A DNA stretch of 64,000 bases from an uncultured Oscillospiraceae bacterium (lineage in GTDB: Bacteria > Bacillota > Clostridia > Oscillospirales > Oscillospiraceae): the NCBI GenBank assembly GCA_934569225.1, contig CAKTKC010000007.1:55149-119148 (forward strand), given 5' to 3'. The notes beneath the pieces were generated by a model that saw nothing but the letters and a program-made list of their open reading frames with translations, made no database searches and was not told where the DNA came from. Both the position numbers and the translations under genes were made by a program. Shown here in pieces: positions 9,101 through 18,815 of the stretch (position 1 is the first letter of the stretch; each line of letters starts with the position of its first letter).

Positions 9101-9725
9101 CCTGTCTCTGGATTACCATGCGCATATCCTGCCTGGGTGTGATCACGGAAGTGACTGCGTAGAAACGTCCCTGAAGCAGCTGGGGATGGCATCGGCGGTT
9201 GGCATAAAGACAGTCTGTGCGACGCCGCACTTTTACCCACACAAGGAATCAATTGAATCTTTCCTGCATCGGAGGGAGCAGACGGCGCAGGTGCTGCAGC
9301 AGCATATTACCGATGGTATGCCTGCCGTCCAGCTTGGGGCAGAGGTTCTTATCTGCGACGGGATGGAGCGATTGGATGGATTGCCTCGCCTTTGCCGGGG
9401 CGAAACGAATGAGCTTCTCCTGGAAATGCCGTTTTACCAGTGGCCGGAGTCAATATGGGATACGCTCTATTCGCTTTGTGAAAGACAGGATATCAAGATC
9501 ATTCTTGCACACGCGGAACGGTATTCGCCGGAAGCAATTGAGCAGATGATACGGGACAATGTGCCCCTCCAGCTGAATGCGGAATGCCTGACCAGGCCAT
9601 TACATCGAAGGCGCTATCTGAATTGGATCAAAAACGGAAGTGTCAAATATATGGGAAGCGATATCCATATGCTTGGAAACGGATATCAGGCATGGCAAAA
9701 ATGCGCGAAGCTCCTCGGTAAATAG
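9090..9725 (+). CDS. CpsB/CapC-type PHP-domain tyrosine phosphatase
   Basis: Metal-dependent phosphatase of the PHP superfamily, 211 residues, expected to dephosphorylate the BY-kinase tail. Metal ligands are visible in DYHAHILPGCDHGS (residues 8-21), in ATPHFYPH and in LAHAERY. The ATG at 9090 overlaps the end of the kinase gene by 11 bases, which is the usual tight cpsCDB arrangement. The ORF is open upstream but that part lies within the kinase gene. Confidence 0.92.
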   Translation: MAIDLSLDYHAHILPGCDHGSDCVETSLKQLGMASAVGIKTVCATPHFYPHKESIESFLHRREQTAQVLQQHITDGMPAVQLGAEVLICDGMERLDGLPRLCRGETNELLLEMPFYQWPESIWDTLYSLCERQDIKIILAHAERYSPEAIEQMIRDNVPLQLNAECLTRPLHRRRYLNWIKNGSVKYMGSDIHMLGNGYQAWQKCAKLLGK

Positions 9726-9737
9726 GGAAAACAGGAA

Positions 9738-10646
9738 GTGAGGCTTGTGAGCACGGGACAATATGAAGAGTATTCCGTACTTATGTCGGTCTACGGCAAA
9801 GAGAACCCGGCCTGGCTGAAGCTTGCAATTGAGAGTATGCAGGCGCAGTCATTGCCGACCAACGACTTCGTTCTGGTGTGTGACGGCCCGCTGACACCGG
9901 AGCTGGACAGTGTAATTGCTGAAAAGCAGCGTCAGATGGGCGAGACACTGAAGGTCGTGCGGTTCGAAAAAAATATGGGCCTGGGGAATGCGCTGAATGA
10001 AGGAATACGGCATTGCAGCAACGAACTGATTGCACGTATGGACAGCGATGATATCGCATATCCGGACAGATGTGAAAAGCAGATTAAAGTATTTAATAAA
10101 TATCCAAACGTAAGTATCTGCTCAGGCACGATCGTGGAATTTACGGAGACACCGGAAATTGCCGATTGCGAGAGGACGGTGCCAGAGAAAAATGATGAGA
10201 TCGTCGAGTTCGCAAAAAAGCGGAACCCGTTCAACCATCCGTGCGTGATGTATAAAAAAGCGGCAGTTGAGGCAGTAGGTTCGTACCAGCATTTTTATCG
10301 CCTTGAGGACTATTTTTTGTGGGTCCGGCTGCTGATGGCTGGCTACGAGGGATACAATATTCAAGAACCACTGCTCCATATGAGGGCGGGTGCAAGCATG
10401 TACGACCGAAGATCGGGCTGGCGTTATGCAAAAACACAGATAGAATTGTTCCGCTTTATGCGAAAGTGCGGGTTTATAAGTAAGCGGCAATACGGCAGGA
10501 GCTGCATTCTCCGAATTGGCTCGTCGCTGGCGCCAAACCAATTGCGTAAATTTATGTTTAAGAAGTTCTTGCGCAAACGAGGACATACAAGTGAAAATGC
10601 TCAAACAACAAACGAAAATGACTGCCCATCAAGAGCTCCTGCTTGA
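9738..10646 (+). CDS. Family 2 glycosyltransferase
   Basis: GT-A fold transferase of 302 residues that adds a sugar to the lipid-linked repeat unit. It shows the family opening YSVLMSVYGKENP, a DxD-type motif in RMDSDDIAYPDR and the ED motif in YRLEDYFLW. Donor and acceptor are unknown. GTG 9738 is given as the start; a second GTG at 9747 is equally possible. The 3' end overlaps the LicD gene by 56 bases in another frame. Confidence 0.88.
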   Translation: MRLVSTGQYEEYSVLMSVYGKENPAWLKLAIESMQAQSLPTNDFVLVCDGPLTPELDSVIAEKQRQMGETLKVVRFEKNMGLGNALNEGIRHCSNELIARMDSDDIAYPDRCEKQIKVFNKYPNVSICSGTIVEFTETPEIADCERTVPEKNDEIVEFAKKRNPFNHPCVMYKKAAVEAVGSYQHFYRLEDYFLWVRLLMAGYEGYNIQEPLLHMRAGASMYDRRSGWRYAKTQIELFRFMRKCGFISKRQYGRSCILRIGSSLAPNQLRKFMFKKFLRKRGHTSENAQTTNENDCPSRAPA

Positions 10647-11463
10647 AATGCTGAAGGACATTGATACCATCTGCAAAAAGCACCGGATATCCTACCAGCT
10701 CTTTGCGGGGACTGCTTTGGGAGCGGTCAGACATCATGGCTTTATCCCATGGGATGATGATGTGGATATCATAATGCTGCGCAGTGAGTATGAACGCTTT
10801 TTCAGCGAAGCGGCCGGCGATTTTGATAAAACCCGCTATTTCGTTCAGCGGGAACACAGCGAGCATTGGCCGATGCCATACTCCAAGCTGCGGCGAAACA
10901 ACACAACCTGTATAGAAAAATATCACCCGAAGGACTTGAAAACACATCAGGGCGTGTATGTTGATATCTTCCCCTGCGATAATCTGTCGGATTCTGCTCT
11001 GGTGCGAAGGATGCAGTTCGTTGTATCGAAGATCATCATTGCAAAGAGCCTGTATGCTCGCGGGTATGAAACCAATAGCGTAGCCAAGAATCTGTTTATG
11101 CAGGTTTGCCGCGTTTTTTCGCTCAAGAAGCTCAAAGCAATCTGTGTGCGGGAGAAGGATCAGAAAACGCAGCTTGTTCATACGTTCTTTGCTGCGGGGC
11201 GTAAATACGAAAAAAACATTTTTCCGCGAACATGGATAGAACAATCGGTTGAAGTGCAGTTTGAGGACGGGGTATTCCCGATATCCGCCTATTATGATGA
11301 ACTGCTGACGAAACTGTACGGTGATTATCACACGCTCCCAAGTCCGGAAGACAGAAAATGCAAGGAGCATGTCGCTTTTCTTGACCTGGGGCGTTCTTAT
11401 GAAGCACATATGTCGGAGCTTTGCAATATGCGGTTTGATGTCCTTACAAAAAGCATCCGATAA
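10591..11463 (+). CDS. LicD-family phosphotransferase
   Basis: Member of the LicD/fukutin-related nucleotidyltransferase-fold family, 290 residues, which transfers phosphorylcholine or another phospho-group onto surface glycans. The signature is clear: FAGTALGAVRHHGFIPWDDD with DVDI near residues 40-65. GTG 10591 is chosen because GAGG at 10579-10582 is 8 bases upstream; ATG 10597 is possible. No choline uptake or CTP:phosphocholine genes are in the window, so the transferred group is not settled. Confidence 0.9.
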   Translation: MKMLKQQTKMTAHQELLLEMLKDIDTICKKHRISYQLFAGTALGAVRHHGFIPWDDDVDIIMLRSEYERFFSEAAGDFDKTRYFVQREHSEHWPMPYSKLRRNNTTCIEKYHPKDLKTHQGVYVDIFPCDNLSDSALVRRMQFVVSKIIIAKSLYARGYETNSVAKNLFMQVCRVFSLKKLKAICVREKDQKTQLVHTFFAAGRKYEKNIFPRTWIEQSVEVQFEDGVFPISAYYDELLTKLYGDYHTLPSPEDRKCKEHVAFLDLGRSYEAHMSELCNMRFDVLTKSIR

Positions 11464-11494
11464 ATGTGACGCTGGAAATTTGCAAGGAGACAAT

Positions 11495-12874
11495 ATGCGA
11501 TCTGTAGAGCCGCGAGTGCTTGTCGTCAGCCATAATGTTTTCAGTTCTTCCGGAAACATGGGGAAGACGATGATGCATATGTTGGCTGGGATCCCACCGG
11601 ATAATCTTGCGCAATTATATTTCCATCAGGAGATCCCAACGCGAAAATGCTGCCTGCACTATTTCAGAGTTACGGACAGCAATATTCTGCATTCGCTTTT
11701 TACACGAAAAGGAGAATACAGGACGTTCGGAGAATCCGATATCGATGAGTCGGCCGTGCGAAGCAGGACGGATACGGGCAGACTTGCGAAGATTTACCAG
11801 TTTTCCAGACGGCGTACACCACTGATCTATTTTCTGCGGGACACAATGTGGAGGCTCGGCAAATGGAAAACTCGGGAGCTCATGGAATGGGTGCGCAAAT
11901 TTGATCCCAATGTGATTTTTTTGGCGGCTGGAGACTATGCGTTTCCATACCGCATAGCCATCTGCTTGTCCGATCGTTTGCATATCCCGATTGTTATGTG
12001 GTGCGCGGATGATTTCTATATTGAGCCACTGAATAATGGATCCTTCCTGCGCCGGATACAATGCCGGAAGCTGGTGGATTTGGCTCGGAAGGCGATTCAT
12101 CAGGCGGGAACGATTGTTACGATCAGCGACATGATGCAAAGGGATTATGCACAATTGTTTGAAATTCCAACAAAAACGGTTCGGATTTCAAGCACGATCA
12201 ATCATTATTCGCTGCCTGCGGAGTCCCGGTCGGGTGTTGTTTATGTTGGAAATCTGGGGATCAATCGTATTGCACCTCTTGTCGAATTGGGACGCGCTCT
12301 CAAGGAGACAGCGATAACCGGATTCGAGACAATTGATGTATACTCCGGCGAACGGAATCCTTCGATCCTTCAACAAATCAACAAGGAAAACGGATTGGAC
12401 TACCGCGGATGTATTTCCGAGCAAGAGGTTGAACGGCTGTTGGGCGCAAGTAAGTTTATTATCTTTGCCGAAGCCTTTGATAATAATTCGGTTTGCCGTA
12501 CCAAGTATTCTCTCTCTACAAAAATTGCGGAGAGTCTGCGGAGCGGGGCGTGTATTATTGCGTATGGCCCGCTTGAGATTGCATCAATTGATTATTTAAG
12601 GCAGTATCATGCCGCATACATACTCAAGGAAGCGAGAGAACTCCCAGACGCAATACGGCACTTGAGCGCGGAACCTGACGAGTACAGCCGTTATACGCAG
12701 TGTGCACAGGCACTGGCTGAACGGTTCCACAGCGCCGAGGTGAATGAAGGCTGTTTGAGAGATATTCTCACTGAAGAAATTCGTAATTACCAAACTATCA
12801 TGAATACGGAGGTCAAGAAATGCGAAACGAAAAAGAAACGCGCGAAACCCGGGTGCGCCGTGGGAATGCAGTGA
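11495..12874 (+). CDS. GT-B fold glycosyltransferase
   Basis: Glycosyltransferase of 459 residues. It opens with VLVVSHNVFSSSGNMGKT, an N-terminal Rossmann strand and glycine-rich loop, and has a C-terminal nucleotide-sugar-binding half including STKIAESLRSGACIIAYG. Specific sugars cannot be inferred. AAGGAGA at 11484-11490 fixes the start at ATG 11495 although the frame is open upstream. Its 3' end overlaps the next lipoprotein gene by 55 bases. Confidence 0.82.
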   Translation: MRSVEPRVLVVSHNVFSSSGNMGKTMMHMLAGIPPDNLAQLYFHQEIPTRKCCLHYFRVTDSNILHSLFTRKGEYRTFGESDIDESAVRSRTDTGRLAKIYQFSRRRTPLIYFLRDTMWRLGKWKTRELMEWVRKFDPNVIFLAAGDYAFPYRIAICLSDRLHIPIVMWCADDFYIEPLNNGSFLRRIQCRKLVDLARKAIHQAGTIVTISDMMQRDYAQLFEIPTKTVRISSTINHYSLPAESRSGVVYVGNLGINRIAPLVELGRALKETAITGFETIDVYSGERNPSILQQINKENGLDYRGCISEQEVERLLGASKFIIFAEAFDNNSVCRTKYSLSTKIAESLRSGACIIAYGPLEIASIDYLRQYHAAYILKEARELPDAIRHLSAEPDEYSRYTQCAQALAERFHSAEVNEGCLRDILTEEIRNYQTIMNTEVKKCETKKKRAKPGCAVGMQ

Positions 12875-13344
12875 TGACATGCAGAAAATGGATGTCGATG
12901 CTCCTGTGCGTTATATTCGTGTGCGGCCTGCTGGCCGGATGCGGCGGCGACAATGCGAAAAATGTGCAAAAAGAACAGAGCGGCAGCACGGCTCCGGCCG
13001 ATGTGCCGTCGGAAGGACTTGCCGTCCATACGGAATACGGCGATCTGTACTATCCGGAGCGCTGGCAGGAATATGTCACCATCCGTCAGGAACAGAACGA
13101 CGACACGATCGCGGTTATCTTTGAAACCGAGAGCGGAGATAAAACCTATGAACTGTTCAAGGTTTTGATCGGCAATGACAGCGGCGATGTCGTCGGCAGC
13201 CTGACCGACAGCGCGGGAACCCAGCGGAATGTTTACTTGCAGGTAGACGAGCTGCCCGCTGACTCCGGCCTGGAAGAGGCAGAGCAGACCCGGTTTTACG
13301 CGATGCAGGAGGACTTAAATTATCTGATCGATAATTTGAAATAA
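12820..13344 (+). CDS. Small lipoprotein of unknown function in the polysaccharide locus
   Basis: Predicted lipoprotein of 174 residues with a lipobox LLAGC after a hydrophobic stretch, then a Ser/Thr/Pro linker and a compact acidic domain (YYPERWQEYV). GGAGG at 12808-12812 supports ATG 12820, which gives an unusually long basic leader of 18 residues. An internal ATG at 12874, overlapping the previous stop codon, would give a normal-length signal. I do not recognise the domain. Position suggests an envelope accessory protein of the polysaccharide system. Confidence 0.75.
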   Translation: MRNEKETRETRVRRGNAVMTCRKWMSMLLCVIFVCGLLAGCGGDNAKNVQKEQSGSTAPADVPSEGLAVHTEYGDLYYPERWQEYVTIRQEQNDDTIAVIFETESGDKTYELFKVLIGNDSGDVVGSLTDSAGTQRNVYLQVDELPADSGLEEAEQTRFYAMQEDLNYLIDNLK

Positions 13345-13362
13345 GAGTAAGGAGAAGTTGAT

Positions 13363-16300
13363 ATGGCGAGAGGAACGGTGAAAAGGTATCTGTCAATGTG
13401 CCTTGTTATCGCCATGCTGCTGACAACGCTGCTGCCTGTCAGCGCATACGCGGCAGATGACACGGTAGTTGAGGGTACCGTTACGAGCATTGACCCGGAT
13501 GGCGGCCAGACGCCGGAACCGACGGATGCCACAGAAGAGACGAGCGTCCCGGAAGAGACGGACGTTCCGGAGGAAACAGAGGTTCCGGAAGAGACGGACG
13601 CTCTGGAACTGGTGGACGCTCTGGAACTGGAAGCTGCGGAAAATGCTATTATTATCACGGAGGTTTCGGATTACGATACTTTCCTTGCCTGCTTCAAGGT
13701 TCTGGAAGGTTATGCCCAGACCTATGCGGCAGAAAATGGTGAGAACGCCAATGCGCTGATCATCAACTACATCCGCACCGGCGTGGAGCGGTATACCTCC
13801 GGCACATGGGAGATGGTCTGCGGCAAGGAAAATACCGCCTTCACCGCCTATGTTTCCGAGCAGGATACCGAGAAAGGCACTTCGGCTTCCGCGCTGAAGA
13901 ACCTCGTAAACTTTACACTGCCTAACGGCGATCCGGCCGACCTCGGTCACGTGTTCGGCGCTATGGACGTGGCCAACTACGCCAAAGTGCAGGGAATGAC
14001 GGATGCAGTCGTCCAGGCACGTGCCGATATGGGCAGCTGGGCCGGCGACATTACAGACCTGATGTACTGCGCCGAAAATGTGGATATCTCTGACAAGGTG
14101 GATACCACGGAAACCGACGTTGATACGCTTGCCGCCAACATTCGCGCAAGATACCTCGGCGCGGACTACGGCACGCTCAACAGCGTGGATCACTCCTTTA
14201 CGGATACGGACCTTTACGGCGACATGGATGCGTTCTATCTCACAACGGAGATGAACCGCAGCGGTGCCTCCCTGAGCGAGATCATCGAGGGTTACTTCAC
14301 CGCAGGGCTTACAGACGCAAGCCGCGCGTCCTATTTCCTGACCAACCGCCTGGGCGGCGCGGCCACGAAGAACGGCATCCGGAGCAAGGTCCTGAGCGTC
14401 TATACCGGGAATACCCTGATCGGCGCGCTGGAAAGCTCCTATTCTCTGACCGACCTTTCCAACTGCGAGACGCTGCGCAAGGCGTGCTGCTATGCCTTCG
14501 CGGATTATCTGTTTGACCTTGCCGGAGATCCTGACGGCACGGATCCGGTTGACCCTGATCCGGATCCCGACCCAGAACCCGATCCGGAACCGGATGATAC
14601 ATACTATTCCGTGTTCTCCTCGGCTACGACGACGGTCGCCCCCGGCGTGACGCAGACGATCAACTATGCGCTGACCAAGGATGACAAGCAGATCGTTTAC
14701 TACATTGCAACAGCCGATGTTTCACGGGATGATGTGAGCATCTATGCAAACTACCACGCCAATGATCCCGCGCAGGGCTGGGCGATGTCCCGGGTATCGG
14801 ATCAGATGGCTGCGGCGCAGAAGCGGCACTCCGACCCGTCCGACACGGAAAACTATGTGGAGCACTACAATGCGGTAGTCGGCGTCAACGCGGACTTCTA
14901 CAACATGACCACCGGTGCTCCCGGCGGCGCTCTTGTCATGGAGGGCGTTGAATACCATGGCGTTGGTGCGGAATGCTTCTTTGCAATTCTAAAAGATGGG
15001 ACCGCTGTAATCGGCAGCGCCAGTGAATACGGCACCTATAGAGATCAGATTCAGGAGGCCGTTGGCGGCAGCCCGTTTCTTGTAAAGGACGGAAAATCCG
15101 TTGCGGAAGACGCTTCGGATTATTATAGCAAACGCCATTCCCGCACCTGCGTGGGCATTACCGCCGAGGGCAAGGTCGTCCTGATGGTGCTGGATGGACG
15201 CCAGGAGCCTTTCTCCGCCGGCGGCAACGCGGAGGAACTGGCGCAGATCATGCTGGATGCAGGCTGTGTGACTGCGATCAATCTGGACGGCGGCGGTTCC
15301 ACCACCTTCGTGGCGAAGCAGGAAGGCAGCGATACGCTTACGGTCGTGAACCGTCCTTCGGACGGTTATGAGCGCTCCGTCAGCTCCTCTCTGATGGTCG
15401 TTTCCACGGCTCCCGTTTCCACGGAGTTTGACCATGCCCTGATCACCGCTGCTTACGATTATCTGACGAGCGGCGCCACGGTTCGCCTGGTCGCTTCCGG
15501 CGTCAGTGTGTCCGGCAGTGCCGCAGAGCTTCCTGCTGACCTCACATGGAAGTCCGCGGATGAAACCATCGGCACCGTCTCCGAGGAGGGCGTTTTCACC
15601 GCTGTCAAGAAGGGCAGCGTGGAGATCCAGCTCCTGTCCGGTGATACGGTGATCGGCAGCAAGATGCTTACCGTAGTCGAGCCGAACGGCCTGAAATTCT
15701 CCAAGGCGAGCATCAATACTATCTATGGGGATTCGGTGCGTCTTCCCCTGATCGCGACCTACAATGAAAATCCTGTCGCTGTATGTCCCGGCGATATCAC
15801 CTTTGAGCTGAGCAGCAGCGCGGCAGGTACAGTGGAAGCTGCGAACGGCGGCTTTGCCTTTACCGGCAGCGAGGCGTCCGGCCTGCGCAATGTGACCATT
15901 ACGGCTATGATCACGCGGGACTACTCCATCAGCGCCTCGATCAAGGTCGCCATGTACAGCGCCAATCAGGCGATTTTCGACTTTGACAACGCCACAAGCG
16001 GCGACAGAACCTTCGCGTGGACGAGAGACGTTTCCAATGCGGAGTATCTCCCCGGCGGCGACGGCGAGACAGACCGCTATCATGTGATCGACCCCACCCA
16101 GCCCATGAATGTCACCTATGTCTTCGGACTGGACATGATGACGATCAAGATGCCTGAGAAACTGGAGCCGCTGCTGTCCATGGTAGCCGGCGGCGACATT
16201 TCCGGAATCACGGCCTGGGATCTGCTGCTCCAGCTGGCAGAGCGCGTCAGCCCGAAAACCGAAGTGATCGTGAAGTTCCAGTTTGACCAGAATGTCAATG

Positions 16301-18741
16301 TGGACATTTCCAATCTGACGGTATCCAACGATTACTTCCGCCTGACCTCTGCGTCCATGGAAGAAAACAACACACTTACCGTGAAGTGCAATTTTATCAA
16401 GCAGAGCCAGGCCATCGACCCGGATACGGCCAACCCCATCTGTATTCTCAGCGGTGTGAAGATGTCCGCCAAGGACGGCGCACAGTGGGATGCGGAGAAG
16501 TGCCTGAGCATCACGAACTCCGGTTCTATCGGCTACGACATCTATCTGGGTGCGAACGCGCTTTACAGCATGGCGAATCAGGCCTCCTTCCAGGAGCAGT
16601 ATGGGATCTATCCCTATCAGGAACCGGAAAATACCACGCACCCCTGCGGCGGCCATTTCTACTGCGAATCGTATCAGGAGTTCACAGACCGGTTCATTCT
16701 GGACAACGGCTCCTGGTCCGGCTGGAAGACGGTCAACGGTACATCCTACTATTTCGTTGACAACAGTGCCCTGAAGGGCATTCACAAGGTTCCCGGATTC
16801 AACGACGAAAGCAACGAGTATTTCTACAAGTTCAATGAAACGACCGGCGCCAGCGAGGGCAAGGTCACGGGACTGACAGAAGTGGATGGCGCACGGTATT
16901 ACGTCATCAACGGCGCGGCCAAGTCGGGGTGGTGGAATCTGACGGATGCGGATGGCAACAACAGCTACTACTACTTCGACAAGGAAACCTTCAAAGGACT
17001 GGATGGCCAGAGCAGGGCGTTCTTCGCAAATGTGACATACACATTTGACAGAGGAAAGCTGCTGAAGGGAGAGTGGCTGACGACCGACCAGGGAACCAGG
17101 TACTACTATGGGCCAACCTTCGTACAGGAAAAATGGTATACGGTTGACGGCGAAAAGTACTATTTTGACTCGCTGGGCTATCGTTACACAGGGCTTAGAT
17201 ATGTGAAAGAAAGCTACAACCGCGACGATCCCATCTATTGGTATGATTTCGGTGAAGACGGTGTCTGCCATGGTGTATACCAGCATACCGGCCTCTTCGA
17301 TCTCAATGGCAATACATACTATACCATCGACGGAAAAGCCTGCTATGGCCTGTATCTGGCGGAAGACGGATATTACTACTATTTTGGAAGCGGCAATTAT
17401 ACCGCAGTTAAGAACACGCGGCATTGGGTTTCCTTCCCGAATGACACAGGCCTTGCGCAGGCGTTCTACGATTTCGATGAAAACGGCAGAATGATCATTG
17501 ATAAGCCGGATACGAGCAAGAACGGCATCGTCAGTGAAGACGGCGCGCTCTACTACTACGTAAACGGCGTTAAGAACTACGCCGGTCTGATTCAGATTGA
17601 TGGCAATTATTATTACGTTAACAGCTCCTGCAAGGTCGTGACAAATTGCCGTTACTGGATCAGCAGAACCAATGATCTGCTGCCCGCCGGATTCTATAAC
17701 TTTGACGCAGACGGCAAGATGACGGATGCACCCATTCCGATGCCTGACCCCGACCCCGATCCTGAACCCGAGGTGAAGAACGGCATCGTCAGCGAAGACG
17801 GCGAGCTGTACTACTACGTGAACGACGTCAAGACCTATGCCGGCCTGATTCAGATTGATGGCGATTACTACTACGTCAACAGCTCCTTCAAGGTAATCAC
17901 CAGCCAGCGTTATTGGGTGTCCAAGACCAACGATCTGCTGCCTGCCGGGTTCTACAACTTCGACGCAGACGGCAAGATGACGGATGCACCCATTCCGACG
18001 CCTGACCCCGATCCTGAACCTGAGGTAAAGAACGGCATCGTCAGCGAAGATGGCGAGCTGTACTACTACGTGAACGGCGTCAAGACCTATGCCGGCCTGA
18101 TTCAGATTGACGGTGATTACTACTACGTGAACAGCTCCTGCAAGGTCGTGACAAATTGCCGCTACTGGATCAGCAAGACCAATGATCTGCTGCCTGCAAC
18201 CTTCTATAATTTCGATGCAGATGGCAAGATGACGGATGCGCCCGTCCCGACGCCCGATCCTGACCCGACCCCAGAACCCGAGGTGAAGAATGGCATTGTC
18301 AAGGAAGACGGCACGCTCTACTATTACGTGAACGGCGTCAAGACCTATGCTGGCCTGATCCTGATTGACGGCGATTACTACTACGTCAACAGCTCCTTCA
18401 AGGTCGTTACCAACCAGCGTTACTGGGTGTCCAAGACCAATGACCTGCTGCCTGCAACCTTCTACACCTTCGATGCGGAAGGCAGGATGACTGACGCCCC
18501 CGCCAAGGAGCCTACCCCCGATCCGGCAAAAAACGGCATTGTCAGCGAGGACGGCGAGCTGTACTACTACGTGAACGGTGTCAAGACCTATGCCGGTCTG
18601 ATTGTAATTGACGGCAGCTATTACTACGTAAACAGCTCCTGCAAGGTGGTCACAAGCAAGCATTACTGGATCAGCAAGACCAACAACCTGCTGCCTGCCA
18701 CGTTCTATGACTTCGACGCGGACGGCAAGATGGTGAGATGA
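13363..18741 (+). CDS. Giant secreted protein: phosphodiester glycosidase domain and cell-wall-binding repeats
   Basis: Secreted protein of 1792 residues. Domains in order: signal peptide 1-30 ending near AYAAD; a Glu/Thr/Pro linker; an unrecognised helical domain (about 95-390); a Pro-Asp-Glu linker (about 392-412); a NAGPA/DUF2233 phosphodiester glycosidase domain (about 415-683) with the conserved DGGGSTT motif; a Big_2-like Ig domain (about 690-773); a beta-rich region; and Tyr/Trp-rich cell-wall-binding repeats from about 1106. The last 406 residues are five near-identical modules separated by PDPDPEP linkers. There is no LPXTG sorting motif, so attachment is probably non-covalent. It may trim or bind phospho-glycan made by the same locus; that is inference. 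Confidence 0.88.
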   Translation: MARGTVKRYLSMCLVIAMLLTTLLPVSAYAADDTVVEGTVTSIDPDGGQTPEPTDATEETSVPEETDVPEETEVPEETDALELVDALELEAAENAIIITEVSDYDTFLACFKVLEGYAQTYAAENGENANALIINYIRTGVERYTSGTWEMVCGKENTAFTAYVSEQDTEKGTSASALKNLVNFTLPNGDPADLGHVFGAMDVANYAKVQGMTDAVVQARADMGSWAGDITDLMYCAENVDISDKVDTTETDVDTLAANIRARYLGADYGTLNSVDHSFTDTDLYGDMDAFYLTTEMNRSGASLSEIIEGYFTAGLTDASRASYFLTNRLGGAATKNGIRSKVLSVYTGNTLIGALESSYSLTDLSNCETLRKACCYAFADYLFDLAGDPDGTDPVDPDPDPDPEPDPEPDDTYYSVFSSATTTVAPGVTQTINYALTKDDKQIVYYIATADVSRDDVSIYANYHANDPAQGWAMSRVSDQMAAAQKRHSDPSDTENYVEHYNAVVGVNADFYNMTTGAPGGALVMEGVEYHGVGAECFFAILKDGTAVIGSASEYGTYRDQIQEAVGGSPFLVKDGKSVAEDASDYYSKRHSRTCVGITAEGKVVLMVLDGRQEPFSAGGNAEELAQIMLDAGCVTAINLDGGGSTTFVAKQEGSDTLTVVNRPSDGYERSVSSSLMVVSTAPVSTEFDHALITAAYDYLTSGATVRLVASGVSVSGSAAELPADLTWKSADETIGTVSEEGVFTAVKKGSVEIQLLSGDTVIGSKMLTVVEPNGLKFSKASINTIYGDSVRLPLIATYNENPVAVCPGDITFELSSSAAGTVEAANGGFAFTGSEASGLRNVTITAMITRDYSISASIKVAMYSANQAIFDFDNATSGDRTFAWTRDVSNAEYLPGGDGETDRYHVIDPTQPMNVTYVFGLDMMTIKMPEKLEPLLSMVAGGDISGITAWDLLLQLAERVSPKTEVIVKFQFDQNVNVDISNLTVSNDYFRLTSASMEENNTLTVKCNFIKQSQAIDPDTANPICILSGVKMSAKDGAQWDAEKCLSITNSGSIGYDIYLGANALYSMANQASFQEQYGIYPYQEPENTTHPCGGHFYCESYQEFTDRFILDNGSWSGWKTVNGTSYYFVDNSALKGIHKVPGFNDESNEYFYKFNETTGASEGKVTGLTEVDGARYYVINGAAKSGWWNLTDADGNNSYYYFDKETFKGLDGQSRAFFANVTYTFDRGKLLKGEWLTTDQGTRYYYGPTFVQEKWYTVDGEKYYFDSLGYRYTGLRYVKESYNRDDPIYWYDFGEDGVCHGVYQHTGLFDLNGNTYYTIDGKACYGLYLAEDGYYYYFGSGNYTAVKNTRHWVSFPNDTGLAQAFYDFDENGRMIIDKPDTSKNGIVSEDGALYYYVNGVKNYAGLIQIDGNYYYVNSSCKVVTNCRYWISRTNDLLPAGFYNFDADGKMTDAPIPMPDPDPDPEPEVKNGIVSEDGELYYYVNDVKTYAGLIQIDGDYYYVNSSFKVITSQRYWVSKTNDLLPAGFYNFDADGKMTDAPIPTPDPDPEPEVKNGIVSEDGELYYYVNGVKTYAGLIQIDGDYYYVNSSCKVVTNCRYWISKTNDLLPATFYNFDADGKMTDAPVPTPDPDPTPEPEVKNGIVKEDGTLYYYVNGVKTYAGLILIDGDYYYVNSSFKVVTNQRYWVSKTNDLLPATFYTFDAEGRMTDAPAKEPTPDPAKNGIVSEDGELYYYVNGVKTYAGLIVIDGSYYYVNSSCKVVTSKHYWISKTNNLLPATFYDFDADGKMVR
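17518..18741 (+). repeat. Five tandem coding modules of 243-258 bp
   Basis: In-frame direct repeats begin at 17518, 17776, 18028, 18286 and 18529, each opening with a KNGIV codon run. Steps are 258, 252, 258 and 243 bases. Length differences fall in the PDP linkers, so copy number and linker length could change by recombination without breaking the frame. Confidence 0.9.
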
Positions 18742-18751
18742 CCGAATAAAC

Positions 18752-18786
18752 CCTGGGGCATGGCGCGTTCAGCGCCATACCCCAGG
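18752..18786 (+). terminator. Hairpin between the giant protein and the Lgt-like gene
   Basis: A 15-base arm (18752-18766) pairs with 18772-18786 with one mismatch and a 5-base loop. No T run follows, so it may limit read-through or protect the mRNA end rather than terminate fully. Confidence 0.5.
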
Positions 18787-18815
18787 AGAGGCACGATTGC
18801 AGAAAGGAGTACGCC

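Noticed and set aside
14989..18663. Open frame of 1224 codons antisense to the giant protein gene
   Set aside because: It is produced by repeat structure and codon bias of the real gene, has no ribosome site or signal, and its translation only mirrors the repeats.
17518..18741. CRISPR array
   Set aside because: Repeat units are long, in frame and coding, without unique spacers of constant size; no cas genes are present.
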